A stretch of DNA of 64,000 bases. Origin: Malaya genurostris (taxonomy: Eukaryota; Arthropoda; Insecta; Diptera; Culicidae). Location: positions 147,190,389 through 147,254,388 of the forward strand of contig NC_080571.1 of the NCBI RefSeq assembly GCF_030247185.1, in the 5' to 3' direction. Positions 53,141 through 63,539 of this stretch are shown one piece after another (position 1 is the stretch's first letter; every line of letters starts with the position of its first letter). A program made the translations under genes and the position numbers. The notes beneath the pieces are model-generated. The model made no database searches. It saw only the letters and a list, made by a program, of their open reading frames with translations, and was not told the origin of the DNA.

Positions 53141-53845
53141 ACACATGGATCAATAAGTCCCGAGACTATCAATGGAAACAACTTTTTTTTGCAATTTTTT
53201 TTTATTAATCAACATAATCACCTTTTAGGGTGATACAATGGTTCCATAAACTGCTTTCTGAATCATCGACTCGTTGCTGTTTTTGTTCCATCGAAAGTAA
53301 TCGCGGCACCCACTTGGAAAAAACCTTTTTCATGCTCAATTTTTCATGAAGGATAGTAAATACACTTCCATATCATATCTGTGTCATCTCAGCAATCTCA
53401 TGGAGCTTCACTTTACGATCTTTCATTATAATTTTTGTCACTTCACTCACATTTTTCGGTGTAATGGCTTCCACAGGTCAACCCGAGCGTTTCGCGTCAT
53501 TTGTGTCGGTACGACCACGTTTAAACTCGGAGAACCACCGACAAATCGTTGCTTTTGATGGACAAGAGTCCGGATAACATTTTTCAATCCATTATTTCGC
53601 TTGAACATTATTTTTATCCATTAAAAAACAATGTTTTATCAAAACACGAAACTCGGTTTTTTCCATTTTTTAAACAAACTACAAAACGACTTTACTCCAA
53701 CCTCGATAACTCAGCTGTTTCTGGTCGGATCGACTTAAAATTTTGACCCGTTTCAAGCAAAGGTTAGTACTCTAGAAAGACGTGGTTACTGGTTTACTAC
53801 GAGCGCCATCTCTGCTTTAGTCTCAGGACTTATTTATCCATGTGT
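53141..53845 (-). mobile_element. mariner deletion derivative with TIRs
   Basis: Inverted ends ACACATGGATCAATAAGTCC (left) and ACACATGGATAAATAAGTCC (right, reverse complement) continue to GAGACTA and are bounded by TA at 53,139-53,140 and 53,846-53,847. The 705-bp interior encodes, on the minus strand, only the N-terminal transposase half (helix-turn-helix region and the linker with KCNEVTKIIMKDRKV-like residues) plus a short C-terminal end near the left TIR. The catalytic centre is deleted. It is a non-autonomous relative of mariners, a different family from the 38.9-kb element. Confidence 0.8.
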
Positions 53846-53849
53846 TAAG

Positions 53850-54197
53850 ACGTACAATGGGAGGACGCATTGGATCAATCTCGAATTGGCTGTCTGTATT
53901 CATGTCCTGTAATATTGCAGACGTATTTATGATCTGTGATATTGCAGATGTATTCACATAGTAACATACGTGGGTGGTGCAGCTTTGATGGCATTACTTC
54001 CTAAGACCGGAGTAGTGTTGTTTTGAATACTTCTTGTTCCTTTGTAAGGGTTGATTGTTTCACCTTTTTGAAAACTTATGAATTTTGAGGCAATATCTGC
54101 ACCTGGATGCCCGGACAATTGAACCCGTGCAGCTGCTAGTAAATCTTTCTCCAAGGGTAAGATATATTGTAATGACATATTATTGTTATTGTTGTGG
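53850..54197. other. Unrecognised frame upstream of a hairpin
   Basis: A minus-strand frame at 53,954-54,319 is 122 codons long, with no recognised domain. Its N-terminal part is generated by the 54,198-54,276 palindrome, which argues against a real gene. Confidence 0.3.
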
Positions 54198-54276
54198 CAG
54201 GTATTGTTACTATTAGTGTTGAAGTTGCTGTTGTAGTGCACAACAGCAACTTCAACACTAATAGTAACAATACCTG
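54198..54276. repeat. Perfect hairpin with 37-bp arms
   Basis: CAGGTATTGTTACTATTAGT at the start of the left arm (54,198-54,234) is matched without error by the right arm (54,240-54,276) around a 5-nt centre AGTGC. Perfect arms in an otherwise decayed region suggest a recent inverted duplication or a structured RNA. No transposon ends flank it. Confidence 0.9.
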
Positions 54277-54660
54277 TCATTGATGTGTCGAAGAACACAG
54301 TAGAATCATAAGTATCCAATCAATGAACACGGTAATCAAAATACAAGGACATAAAACGGGTCTGAGAATTGAGCTCGACAAGCCTTTCGTAATAGGGTAG
54401 TTATGTAGTGTGTAAAACGAGAGTTAAAAAGATTAGCCTCGTGTTTTCACATAGTACATCATATAATCTCATTAGAGATAACTTCTGACCCCACTGTCAG
54501 CTCACAAGGTTTCCCGGCGGTAAGCGTGGCCGGAAGATGGTCGCACCCTTAGAAGAGCAGACCGGCAACAAGACGCTGCATAACCATACACTAATAATAC
54601 CTACAACATTTTTAAGATTTTCCAAGGCGATTTGATTTAAAAAAATGTTCCGGTAGTCGG
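54277..54660. other. Intergenic, nothing recognised
   Basis: A slightly GC-richer stretch near 54,505-54,590 (GGCGGTAAGCGTGGCCGGAA) was examined for tRNA or snRNA features without success. Confidence 0.35.
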
Positions 54661-54905
54661 ACTTGGACAAAATTCAGTAAATCATTAATATGACCATCAG
54701 TGGTTTATTTGGTTACAGACTGTCATGGTCTGCAAACTAGAGAGAATCAATAGCCAATATAAAAAGGTAGTTTATGAACAAAGTATCTTACAAATTGACA
54801 TTTTTACACTAAGCATCCCTGGTGCATACTACTCTCTAATTCCATTGGATCCAAATGAAATTCAGGAGCTTTGTATAAGACTATAAAACCTTTCATTTGA
54901 ATCTA

Positions 54906-55086
54906 AAGCAAAGTCTTGGCATTACACTCCTATTGTGGAATTTTACCTATCTGTTTCAACAGACTTCGCAGCTGATTCATTGCACTACACTACAATCCTA
55001 CATGGCCTTCCAGGTAGGGGCTCGAACATACGACAACTAGCTTGTAAGACCAGCACTCTATGCATTGAACCACCAATCCGGGCCAA
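54906..55086 (-). repeat. tRNA-derived SINE, copy 2
   Basis: Reverse complement of the family at 3535-3740. An A-box-like GTGGTTCAATGCATAGAGTGC and B-box-like GTATGTTCGAGCCCC are followed by the shared tail GTGTAATGCCAAGACTTTGC. It sits inside a decayed 329-bp monomer, breaking its GAATCTAAG...TTTGTGAAAA phrase. Confidence 0.75.
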
Positions 55087-55366
55087 ATTCATTTGTGAAA
55101 AGTGAGTGACATTATTTTCACATATTTTGTGCATATCACCCTGTAATTCAGAAACCAGAAGTCGGATTAAAATGAAAATCAGGAACTTTGTATGGGACCA
55201 TAAGACTTTTTATCTGAATTTGAGGCTTTGAACATCAGTGGAACCATCTCCGAGTAAAGTGAGTAACATCATTTTCACATTTCTTACGCCTATCACCTTG
55301 TAAATTCGAAACCAGTACTCGGATCCATATGAATTTCCGGAACTTTGTATGGGACCATAGGACTTT

Positions 55367-56490
55367 TTTTTTATATAAAGTTTTTTTTATTCAGGCCAAT
55401 TTGCGTACAAGCTTTACGTGGCCGAATGAGCCATGTTTTTATTAGATAAAATAATTTTTTTACCGTTGGATCTCGTTGTCACCCTTTTTCTAGGGGGAAA
55501 GGAGCTTCCATTTTTATCTTGCGATGAGTGAGGGGCACTTTGTTCGTGGCTCGTCTCGTCCTCCATTGCCGCATCGGTGGTATCGTTGTTGGTTTCCGTT
55601 TTTTCTTTGTTTTCCTTGTAATTCGCATTCTTGGGTTGGTTGTTAGTTGCTGTAGACGCGCCTTGTTGTGCATTATTTGCAGTTGTTGGTGGGTTTGATG
55701 GTACAACAGAAGTACTGCGCTCACTAGTTTCCGTTGTTGGGCGGTTGTCCTTATTTTTGTTTAAAGATGTCCTTTTTGCAGTTTCAGTGCAAGGTTTGCC
55801 GTAGTGTGCAGGTTGTTCACAAAACTGACATGTAACCAGTTGATTTTCATACGTAATCAGCGTTTTACACGGATGTATCCCGTCTTGATCACAAATGATG
55901 TAAGATGGAATTGCTTTACGTAGTTGCATACGTACTACTCGCACGCCATTCCGGATACCCGGAAAAAAATTCCGCCATACTTCCCATTCGATGGAAAGAA
56001 CTTCACCGTACTGCGACATACATTCCCGAACATACTGCTAGCTGGTCTGCGGGGGAAGGTCATGCACGCGTACTTCTATGGCATTGTCCACCATGTACAC
56101 AGGGATTTTATATTTAACATTGTCATGATCAATACTGTGCACCCCGTTATTAACCGAAGCAAATGCAATTGCATCTTTTTCACGTTTGAACATAATGTAC
56201 ACACAGTTAGACGCCTTGTTGAATTGAATCTCACTTACATCAGTAACGTTTAGATGCATTCGTTCCTTAAGCAAGATTTCAATTTCGGTTGCTGCTGGCC
56301 TAACTTTGCAGCGCTTGAAATCAATACAAATTGAATTTGGCCTTGTAGGCCAAGTTTCAGGCTTTGTTAAATCGTATTTGCCCATTTCGTACACTCTATT
56401 GTTCACTACACTGTATTGTCTTTGTTTCTATCGTCTCGACCGTAAGCAATTGTCGACTGTGTCTGATGAGATGCCAGCACGAACTCCATA
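55367..56490 (-). mobile_element. ORF1-only retroposon ('half-LINE')
   Basis: A gag-like ORF1 (55,414-56,406) is followed by only about 40 bp, an AATAAA signal and a poly-A tail (T-runs at 55,366-55,392 on the plus strand). The insertion divides the phrase ...ACCATAGGACTTTT / CGACTTTTGATTTGAATCTG of a host repeat. The split leaves a short GACTTTT duplication on both sides. No ORF2 sequence is present. The structure resembles non-autonomous LINE derivatives that keep only ORF1. Confidence 0.7.
55414..56406 (-). pseudogene. LINE ORF1 gag-like protein (one in-frame stop)
   Basis: Frame 56,038-56,406 contains PAATEIEILLKERMHLNVTD, VSEIQFNKASNCVYIMFKRE and AIEVRVHDLPPQTS. A TAG at 56,038-56,040 is followed in the same frame by MSQYGEVLSIEWEVWRNFFP, PSYIICDQDGIHPCKTLITY and the CCHC-type CQFCEQPAHYGKPC. 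A long Asn/Thr/Glu-rich tail then ends with a basic PPRKRVTTRSNGKK segment. With the stop counted as one codon it is 331 codons. It resembles gag-like ORF1 proteins of mosquito LINEs (R1/LOA/I-type); the exact clade was not established. Confidence 0.75.
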
Positions 56491-56845
56491 CGACTTTTGA
56501 TTTGAATCTGAGTTTATGAAAGTCGGTTTGCCTACCACCGAGAAAAGTTAGTAACATTATTTTTACAGTTTTTATGCATATAACCCTGTAATTCCGGAAC
56601 CAGAAGTTGAATCCAAATCAAATATCGAAACTTTGTATGAGATCTTAGGACCTTCCGTTTGAATACAATTTTGTTGAAATCGGTTTAGCCATCTTTGAGA
56701 AAAGTGAGTGAAATTATTTTCACATTTTTGGTGGGATCCAAGTGAAATTTCGGACCTTTGTATAGGGTTATGAAACCATTCATTTGAATCTAAGTTTGTG
56801 AAAATCGGTTCAGCCATCTCTGATAAAAGTGAGTGACAATAACTG

Positions 56846-56902
<57 letters not shown>

Positions 56903-57426
56903 GACAGACATTTACTCAGTTTGTCGAGCTGAGTCGAATAGTATATGACATTCGGCCGTCTGGGCCTCGGTTCAAAAGTCGATTTTCGCAGTGATTGTAT
57001 AGCCTTTCTATATGCGAAAGGCAAACATATTTTTGAAATTGACATTTTTACACTAAGCACCCTACTTCCGAAGCATTTTTACACTAAGCACCCTACTTTA
57101 ATCCGAATGAAAATTGAAATATTTTTAGGGCATCATAAGACCTTTTCAATGGAAACTAAGATAGTTAAAATCGGTTTAGCCAACTCTGAGTAAAGTGAGT
57201 GGCATTTTTTTTAAAATAAGTGGTGACTTTTCAGCCCTATTATATATATGATTTGCTTATTACCATGAGGACATTATTTGCTTACTCAATTCTGAGATTT
57301 TTGTGTAGGGAAAATTCTAAACCTACTTGTATTGTGTAATGGGGAAAAGGAACTTATATACTAACTCACTAGCTAATACAGAGAGCGAATCGATTCAATT
57401 GAAGATTGCATCGATTTTTGTCGGAA

Positions 57427-58330
57427 TTAGCTTATAATATTATGTGACATTACATCTAATGGTTCTATATTTGTGAGTCTGTGTAACTCATTTGTACTAA
57501 ACCAGAGAGGACGCTTCAAAATCATTTTCAGAATTTTATTCTGAATCCTTTGAAACGTTTTCTTCCTGGTGGAACAACAACTTGACCAAATTGGTACTGC
57601 ATAAAGCATGACTGGTCTGAAAATTTGTTTATGAATTAACAATTTGTTATTTAGACAGAGCTTAGAATTTCTGTTTATAAGAGGATATAAACATTTAATA
57701 TATTTATTACACTTTGCCTGGATTCTTTCAATGTGATCCTTGAAAGTGAGTTTTTTGTCAAACGTTAAATCTAAGTATTTAGCTTGATCAGACCATGTCA
57801 ATTCCAAGCTATTCAATTTGAGAATGTGATTATTGTTTGGTTTAAGAAATGAAGCTCTTGGCTTATGAGGAAAAATAATTAATTGCGTTTTTGCTGCATT
57901 TGGTTTAATTTTCCATGTTGACAGATAATCACTAAAAATATTTAAACTTCTTTGTAGGCGACTGCAGATCACTCTTAGATTTCTACCTGTGGCTAACAGA
58001 CTTGTGTCGTCACAGAATTGCGATTTCTGACAACCAACGGGTAGTTTTGGAAAGATCAGAAGTGAAAATATTATACAAGATTGGAGCTACGCTCGAACCC
58101 TGCGGAACGCCGGCTCGTACGGGTAGCAATTCAGATTTACAATTCTGATAGCTAACCTGAAGAGTACGATCAGTTAAATAATTTTGAATCATTTTGATCA
58201 AATAAATAGGAAAATGGAAATCAGATATTTTTGCTATTAAACCTTTGTGCCAAACTCTGTCGAATGCTTTTTCTATGTCTAAAAGAGCAACTCCTGTGGA
58301 TAACCCAGAAGATTTATTTGCTTTTATCAT
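57427..58330 (-). pseudogene. Juan-like ORF2: RT palm to C-terminus
   Basis: Frame 58,010-58,330 has TGVALLDIEKAFDRVWHKGL (motif A) and LLPVRAGVPQGSSVAPILYN (motif B), ending just where the catalytic box should come. Frame 57,427-57,972 follows with LQRSLNIFSDYLSTWKIKPN, LTFDKKLTFKDHIERIQAKC and NKYIKCLYPLINRNSKLCLN. The (Y/F)ADD box is lost at the frame break around 57,975-58,010 (TTRWLSEIAIL then *DDTSLL in another frame). Family membership in the Jockey clade is well supported; the copy is dead. Confidence 0.85.
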
Positions 58331-58572
58331 GTTCGTTACTCTGACAAGTTGATGAGTAGTTGAATGTTCATGACGAAATCATAACTGCTCTGGTAAAAAA
58401 ATTGAATTCTCATTTATATGAGACATCATTCTCAACAAGATAATTTTTTCAAAAAGTTTACTGCTAGAAGAAAGTAAGCTAATTGGTCGATAACTTGATC
58501 TTTCTGCTGGATTTTTATCAGGTTTCAGGATAGGAATTACTTTAGCGTTTTTCTATCTTTTTGGGAAGTAAG

Positions 58573-59950
58573 CTAATAAAAAACACTTTTAACCAGGAGT
58601 CGCAAGGCAACATCGGGAAGATTTCTAGTAAGAATATTAAAAATTCCATCATTACCAGGAGCCTTCATATTTTTAAGTTTCCTAATAATTGATTTAATTT
58701 CATCGAAATTCGTCTCAATAGTGTCATCTTGTGATAACACCTGGGTTGAAATATGCTCATATTTCAGTGAGACTTCATTTTCAATAGGACTCACAACGTC
58801 CGAATTAAAATTGTGTACCCTCTCGAACTGCTGAGCAAGTTTTTGAGCTTTTTCGCCATTTATAAGAAGTATTTGATTTCCTTCCTTGAGAGCAGGAATT
58901 GGTTTCTGAGGTTTCTTAAGAACCTTAGAAAGTTTCCAGAAAGGTTTAGAATATGGTTTAATTTGTTCAACTTCTTTAGCGAAATTTTCATTTCGCAAAA
59001 GAGTAAATCTATGTTTAATTTTTTTTTGTAAATCCTTAACTATGTTTTTCATACCATAGGATCACGAGAACGTTGATATTGTCGTCGATGAACATTCTTG
59101 AACCGAATGAGCAGTTGAAGATTGTCATCGATGATAGGAGAATTTAATTTAGTTGGAGCTTTGGGAACTGAAAGATTTCTAGCTTCGATAATGTAATGAT
59201 TCAAATTATCAATTGCTGTGTCGATGTCCGCAGAATTTTCTAAAATAGTTTCATGATCCACATGGTTTCCAATGTGAGATCTGTAATCCAACCAATTAGC
59301 TCTATGATAGTTGAATATAGAACTAATAAGATTAATTATAGCTTCGTTGGTTCACTACAAATGTGACTTTGATCCGTTAGAACCAGATCAATTGTAGACG
59401 GGTTTTTCACGGAAGAGAAACAAGTAGGATTACTGGGATGAAGAACTGTGAAGTAACCAACTGAGAGTTCATTATGAAGTATTTTACCATTACTGTTATT
59501 TTGCCTGCAATTCCACTGGACATGCTTAGCATTTAAGTCCCCTATTACGAAAAATTTCGATCGATATCTTGTAAGTTTTTGCAAATCGCCTTTAAAGAAA
59601 TTTAATTGTTCGCCGGTGCATTGGAATGGCAAATATGCTCCAGCGATGAAATAAATTCCATGAATGGTTTCAACTTCGATTCCCAAGCATTCAATAGATT
59701 TAGTATTGAAAGAAGGTAAAATTCGATGTTGAATTTGCCGTTGGACAAAAATGGCAACTCCACCACCCATTCCAGTAAACCTGTCAAATCGATGAACCAC
59801 ATAATGTGGATTACTTTTAAATTTGACATTTGGTTTTAGAAAAGTTTCGTCACAATGGCAATATGGATTTTGTGAACTTCGAGAAAATTATAAAATTCAT
59901 CTTCACTCGATTTCAAAGATCGAGCATTCCAATTTAAAATATTCAAAAAA
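58573..59950 (-). pseudogene. Juan-like ORF2: endonuclease and RT N-terminus
   Basis: Endonuclease motifs: FLNILNWNARSLKSSEDEFY near 59,940, then VVHRFDRFTGMGGGVAIFVQ, FVIGDLNAKHVQWNC and PSTIDLVLTD in frame 59,336-59,800. The linker (59,049-59,291) has LNHYIIEARNLSVPKAP. Frame 58,573-59,052 gives KPFWKLSKVLKKPQKPIPAL and KLKNMKAPGNDGIFNILTRN, the RT entry block. The upstream catalytic TET motif is read in another frame near 59,860. Several frameshifts are present. The same block from 58,748 rightwards is repeated at 60,801-62,0xx. Confidence 0.85.
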
Positions 59951-60300
59951 TTATTTATCATCACTGATAAATTTTAAATTCATTATAATATTATTTGCAA
60001 ATTGCCATCCGATTTGAAATTCTTCAAAAAGTGATGAAGTCGAATTCATTCGGATGATCATTTGAAAAAGTTGATCTTGTAGGTAGATCATTTTATTTTC
60101 AGTTATATCGCCTAAATCGACTTCATTTAAAGAAGCGAATGGCATTGAAGGAATATTTGTAGGTAGACTGCCATTAGAAGAAGATGATATGGCCGATCTA
60201 CTGCAAGGCGGTTCTGTGTTTTGAATATTTTTATTAGAAGAAATAGGTGGTAGATTTCTACCTAATATACCAGCATAACCGCCATTGTTTGTGTGATCGA
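59951..60300 (-). pseudogene. Juan-like ORF1 C-terminus (unit 1)
   Basis: Frame 59,951-60,145 reads FASLNEVDLGDITENKMIYL then FQMIIRMNSTSSLFEEFQIG and ends at LKFISDDK, the C-terminal tail of a Jockey-type gag. Upstream residues lead to GGYAGILGRNLPP at the border with the plus-strand element. The N-terminal gag core and zinc knuckles are missing because of that junction. ORF2 starts directly behind it. Confidence 0.7.
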
Positions 60301-60800
60301 CGCACTAAGCACTTTTTATTGATTTATAGTGGTTTTTATTCGTTTTTATTTCCTGCGTTACTCGAAGTCTCGATAAGAATTGGACAGTTTTTTGTGTCGT
60401 GGTGTAAAGAGAGAGTAAAGATAATTTGTGGTGTTTTTCGGTTAGTTTCGTTGCCGCTTTTTTGCTATCGTATCGCGAAGTGGCGCCTATCGAAGATATC
60501 GTTCTATCAAGATACTCAGTTTCACGCTCTTTCTCACACGACCGAAGCGCCATCTGAATTTCACTATCGGCATCCTGTGATTTGTTCACTATGGCTAATG
60601 CTTGTGATCGTTGTGCCAAAACTGTAAAATCGGAGGAAGATTTCGTTGAGTGTTCGGGTTTTTGCCATCATTTGGTACATATGAAATGCGCAAAACTCAA
60701 CAAGCCGTTTCTGAAAGTTTTGGACGAAAATCCCAACCTGTTTTGGATATGCGATGAGTGTTGTAAACTGATAAAACTTGCTCGTTTCCGCGACTCGGTT
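60300..60800 (+). pseudogene. PHD-type CR1-like LINE, 5' end only (unit 1)
   Basis: This piece begins near TGTGATCGACGCACTAAGCAC and carries the 5' untranslated region and the first ~70 codons of ORF1 from the ATG at 60,591. The PHD finger (CDRCAKTVKSEEDFVECSGF, FWICDECCKL) is complete. At 60,797-60,800 the frame crosses the duplication breakpoint and becomes nonsense. The continuous version lies at 62,385-64,000. Confidence 0.85.
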
Positions 60801-62385
60801 GAAATATGCTCATATTTCAGTGAGACTTCATTTTCAATAGGACTCACAACGTCCAAATTAAAATTGTGTACCCTCTCGAACTGCTGAGCAAGTTTTTGAG
60901 CTTTTTCGCCATTTGTAAGAAGTATTTGATTTCCTTCCTTGAGAGCAGGAATTGGTTTCTGAGGTTTCTTAAGAACCTTAGAAAGTTTCCAGAAAGGTTT
61001 AGAATATGGTTTAATTTGTTCAACTTCTTTAGCGAAATTTTCATTTCGCAAAAGAGTAAATCTATGTTTAATTTTTTTTTTGTAAATCCTTAACTATGTT
61101 TTTCATACCATAGGATCACGAGAACGTTGATATTGTCGTCGACGAACATTCTTGAACCGAATGAGCAGTTGAAGATTGTCATCGATGATAGGAGAATTTA
61201 ATTTAGTTGGAGCTTTGGGAACTGAAAGATTTCTGGCTTCGATAATGTAATGATTCAAATTATCAATTGCTGTGTCGATGTCCGCTGAATTTTCTAAAAT
61301 AGTTTCATGATCCACATGGTTTCCAATGTGAGATCTGTAATCCAACCAATTGGCTCTATGATAGTTGAATATAGAACTAATAAGATTAATTATAGCTTCG
61401 TTGGTTCACTACAAATGTGACTTTGATCCGTTAGAACCAGATCAATTGTAGACGGGTTTTTCACGGAAGAGAAACAAGTAGGATTACTGGGATGAAGAAC
61501 TGTGAAGTAACCAACTGAGAGTTCATTATGAAGTATTTTACCATTACTGTTATTTTGCCTGCAATTCCACTGGACATGCTTAGCATTTAAGTCCCCTATT
61601 ACGAAAAATTTCGATCGATATCTTGTAAGTTTTTGCAAATCGCCTTTAAAGAAATTTAATTGTTCGCCGGTGCATTGGAATGGCAAATATGCTCCAGCGA
61701 TGAAATAAATTCCATGAATGGTTTCAACTTCGATTCCCAAGCATTCAATAGATTTAGTATTGAAAGAAGGTAAAATTCGATGTTGAATTTGCCGTTGGAC
61801 AAAAATGGCAACTCCACCACCCATTCCAGTAAACCTGTCAAATCGATGAACCACATAATGTGGATTACTTTTAAATTTGACATTTGGTTTTAGAAAAGTT
61901 TCGTCACAATGGCAATATGGATTTTGTGAACTTCGAGAAAATTATAAAATTCATCTTCACTCGATTTCAAAGATCGAGCATTCCAATTTAAAATATTCAA
62001 AAAATTATTTATCATCACTGATAAATTTTAAATTCATTATAATATTATTTGCAAATTGCCATCCGATTTGAAATTCTTCAAAAAGTGATGAAGTCGAATT
62101 CATTCGGATGATCATTTGAAAAAGTTGATCTTGTAGGTAGATCATTTTATTTTCAGTTATATCGCCTAAATCGACTTCATTTAAAGAAGCGAATTGCATT
62201 GAAGGAATATTTGTAGGTAGACTGCCATTAGAAGAAGATGATATGGCCGATCTACCTATTAATGAATTGTTTTCGTTAGAAGATGAACTGCAATGCGGTT
62301 CTGTGTTTTGAATATTTTTATTAGAAGAAATAGGTGGTAGATTTCTACCTAATATACCAGCATAACCGCCATTGTTCGTGTGATC
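60801..62385 (-). pseudogene. Juan-like LINE 5' half (duplicated copy)
   Basis: This is the unit 2 copy of the endonuclease (61,390-61,854), linker (61,103-61,345), RT entry (60,668-61,051, which now begins at the breakpoint) and ORF1 tail (62,005-62,199). It retains the same frame breaks as unit 1, showing that those lesions preceded the duplication. It is cut at 60,801, so it has no RT palm or 3' end. Confidence 0.9.
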
Positions 62386-62879
62386 GACGCACTAAGCACT
62401 TTTTATTGATTTATAGTGGTTTTTATTCGTTTTTATTTCCTGCGTTACTCGAAGTCTCGATAAGAATTGGACAGTTTTTTGTGTCGTGGTGGAGTAAAGA
62501 TAATTTGTGGTGTTTTTCAGTTAGTTTCGTTGCCACTTTTTTGCTATCGTATCGCGAAGTGGCGCCTATCGAAGATATCGTTCTATCAAGATACTCAGTT
62601 TCACGCTCTTTCTCACACGACCGAAGCGCCATCTGAATTTCACTATCGGCATCCTGTGATTTGTTCACTATGGCTAATGCTTGTGATCGTTGTGCCAAAA
62701 CTGTAAAATCGGAGGAAGATTTCGTTGAGTGTTCGGGTTTTTGCCATCATTTGGTACATATGAAATGCGCAAAACTCAACAAGCCGTTTCTGAAAGTTTT
62801 GGACGAAAATCCCAACCTGTTTTGGATATGCGATGAGTGTTGTAAACTGATAAAACTTGCTCGTTTCCGCGACTCGGTT
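60801..62879. repeat. Tandem segmental duplication, unit 2
   Basis: Second copy of 58,748-60,800, ending in the GGTT at 62,876-62,879, after which the PHD-type LINE continues uninterrupted. Unit 2 holds the longer version at the 33-bp indel (62,256-62,290) and the shorter one at the 8-bp indel (near 62,490). Confidence 0.95.
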
Positions 62880-63539
62880 TCTTCGTTTGAAAGCGCATTT
62901 GCATCTTTCGCAGAGAGAACAGAATCGATTTTTGCTGAGCTGAAGGCCGAAATTAAAAAGAATAGTCAGCAAATATCTCGTCTCTCGCGCAAAGTGCCTG
63001 TTTCGTCGCCGCTGCCGCCCAAGCCCGACGGATTTGGTCCCAATGCGAAGCGTCGTCGGGAAGATAGTTCTGAGCCAAGTAAAACTTTGGAAGGTTGCCG
63101 GAAACCATCGGATAACTGTAATATCGCCACAGTTCCAACGCCCTGCTCCCTCGTATAGATTTACTTGTCACGTTTTCACCCCAGCGTTAGTAAGGAGATG
63201 GTTTCGCAGCTAACAAAAGATGGTTTACAGTGCAGCGAAGATGTCACGGTCATCCCGCTGGTGAAAAAAGATGTCGACGTAAATACTTTGAACTTTGTCT
63301 CCTTCAAAGTTGGGATACTGCCCAAATTTCGGGAAGCGGCTCTTAATCCCGACACCTGGCCACAAGGTGTTTTGTTTCGCGGGTTCGAAGACAACAAAAA
63401 GCAGAACATCTGGTATCCTCCAATCGATATTTCTCCGCCGATTCCCGACGAAAATGGATGCAGCACTGTTATGAATGTAGACGAAGTAACACCCAGCCTG
63501 CTCCGTTTGATGAGAACACCGCCACGGCAAACGTTATGA
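62670..63539 (+). pseudogene. PHD-type LINE ORF1 with one nonsense codon
   Basis: From the ATG at 62,670, residues 1-65 form a PHD-like Cys4-His-Cys3 finger (CDRCAKTVKSEEDFVECSGF, HHLVHMKCAKL, LFWICDECC). A likely coiled-coil stretch (FASFAERTESIFAELKAEIK), a basic segment (AKRRRED) and, after an in-frame TAG at 63,156-63,158, the conserved YLSRFHPSVSKEMVSQL and LNFVSFKVGILPKFREAALN follow. The inner CR1-like element has tryptophan at the TAG position, so TGG to TAG is the likely change. The TGA at 63,537-63,539 may be the true end. Confidence 0.85.

Larger units (their letters stand above)
54661..57022 (+). repeat. Degenerate TIR-element monomers, third copy
   Basis: Decayed 329-bp-type monomers are marked by GGAACTTTGTATGGGACCAT, CATTTGAATCTAAGTTTGTG and CGGTTCAGCCATCTCTGA-type words. 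They lead to a (CA)n tract (56,848-56,898), TGTCGAGCTGAGTCGAATAG and the right terminus TATGCGAAAGGCAAAC (57,010-57,025). The element is interrupted by a SINE (54,906-55,086) and an ORF1-only retroposon (55,367-56,490). The left terminus was not found. Confidence 0.65.
57205..60300 (-). mobile_element. Juan-like (Jockey clade) LINE, 5'-truncated
   Basis: From its 3' end (A-rich at 57,205-57,218) to the C-terminal end of ORF1 at about 60,300 this LINE contains nearly all of ORF2. ORF2 is broken into several frames: 57,427-57,972, 58,010-58,330, 58,573-59,291 and 59,336-59,950. ORF1 survives only as its last ~110 codons because a plus-strand CR1-like element abuts at 60,300. The 58,748-60,800 part is tandemly duplicated. 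Other relics of the same family lie at 815-1410 and 4062-4545. Confidence 0.85.
58748..60800. repeat. Tandem segmental duplication, unit 1
   Basis: This 2,053-bp segment, which spans the junction of the Juan-like LINE and the 5' part of the PHD-type LINE, is repeated immediately at 60,801-62,879. The breakpoint lies in a GGTT shared by both original ends (58,744-58,747 and 60,797-60,800). Units differ by a 1-bp homopolymer change, a 33-bp segment near 60,207 missing in unit 1, an 8-bp difference near 60,410 and scattered substitutions. Confidence 0.95.

Noticed and set aside
54505..54590. Possible tRNA or snRNA in a GC-richer stretch
   Set aside because: No B-box, cloverleaf or Sm-site pattern could be drawn.
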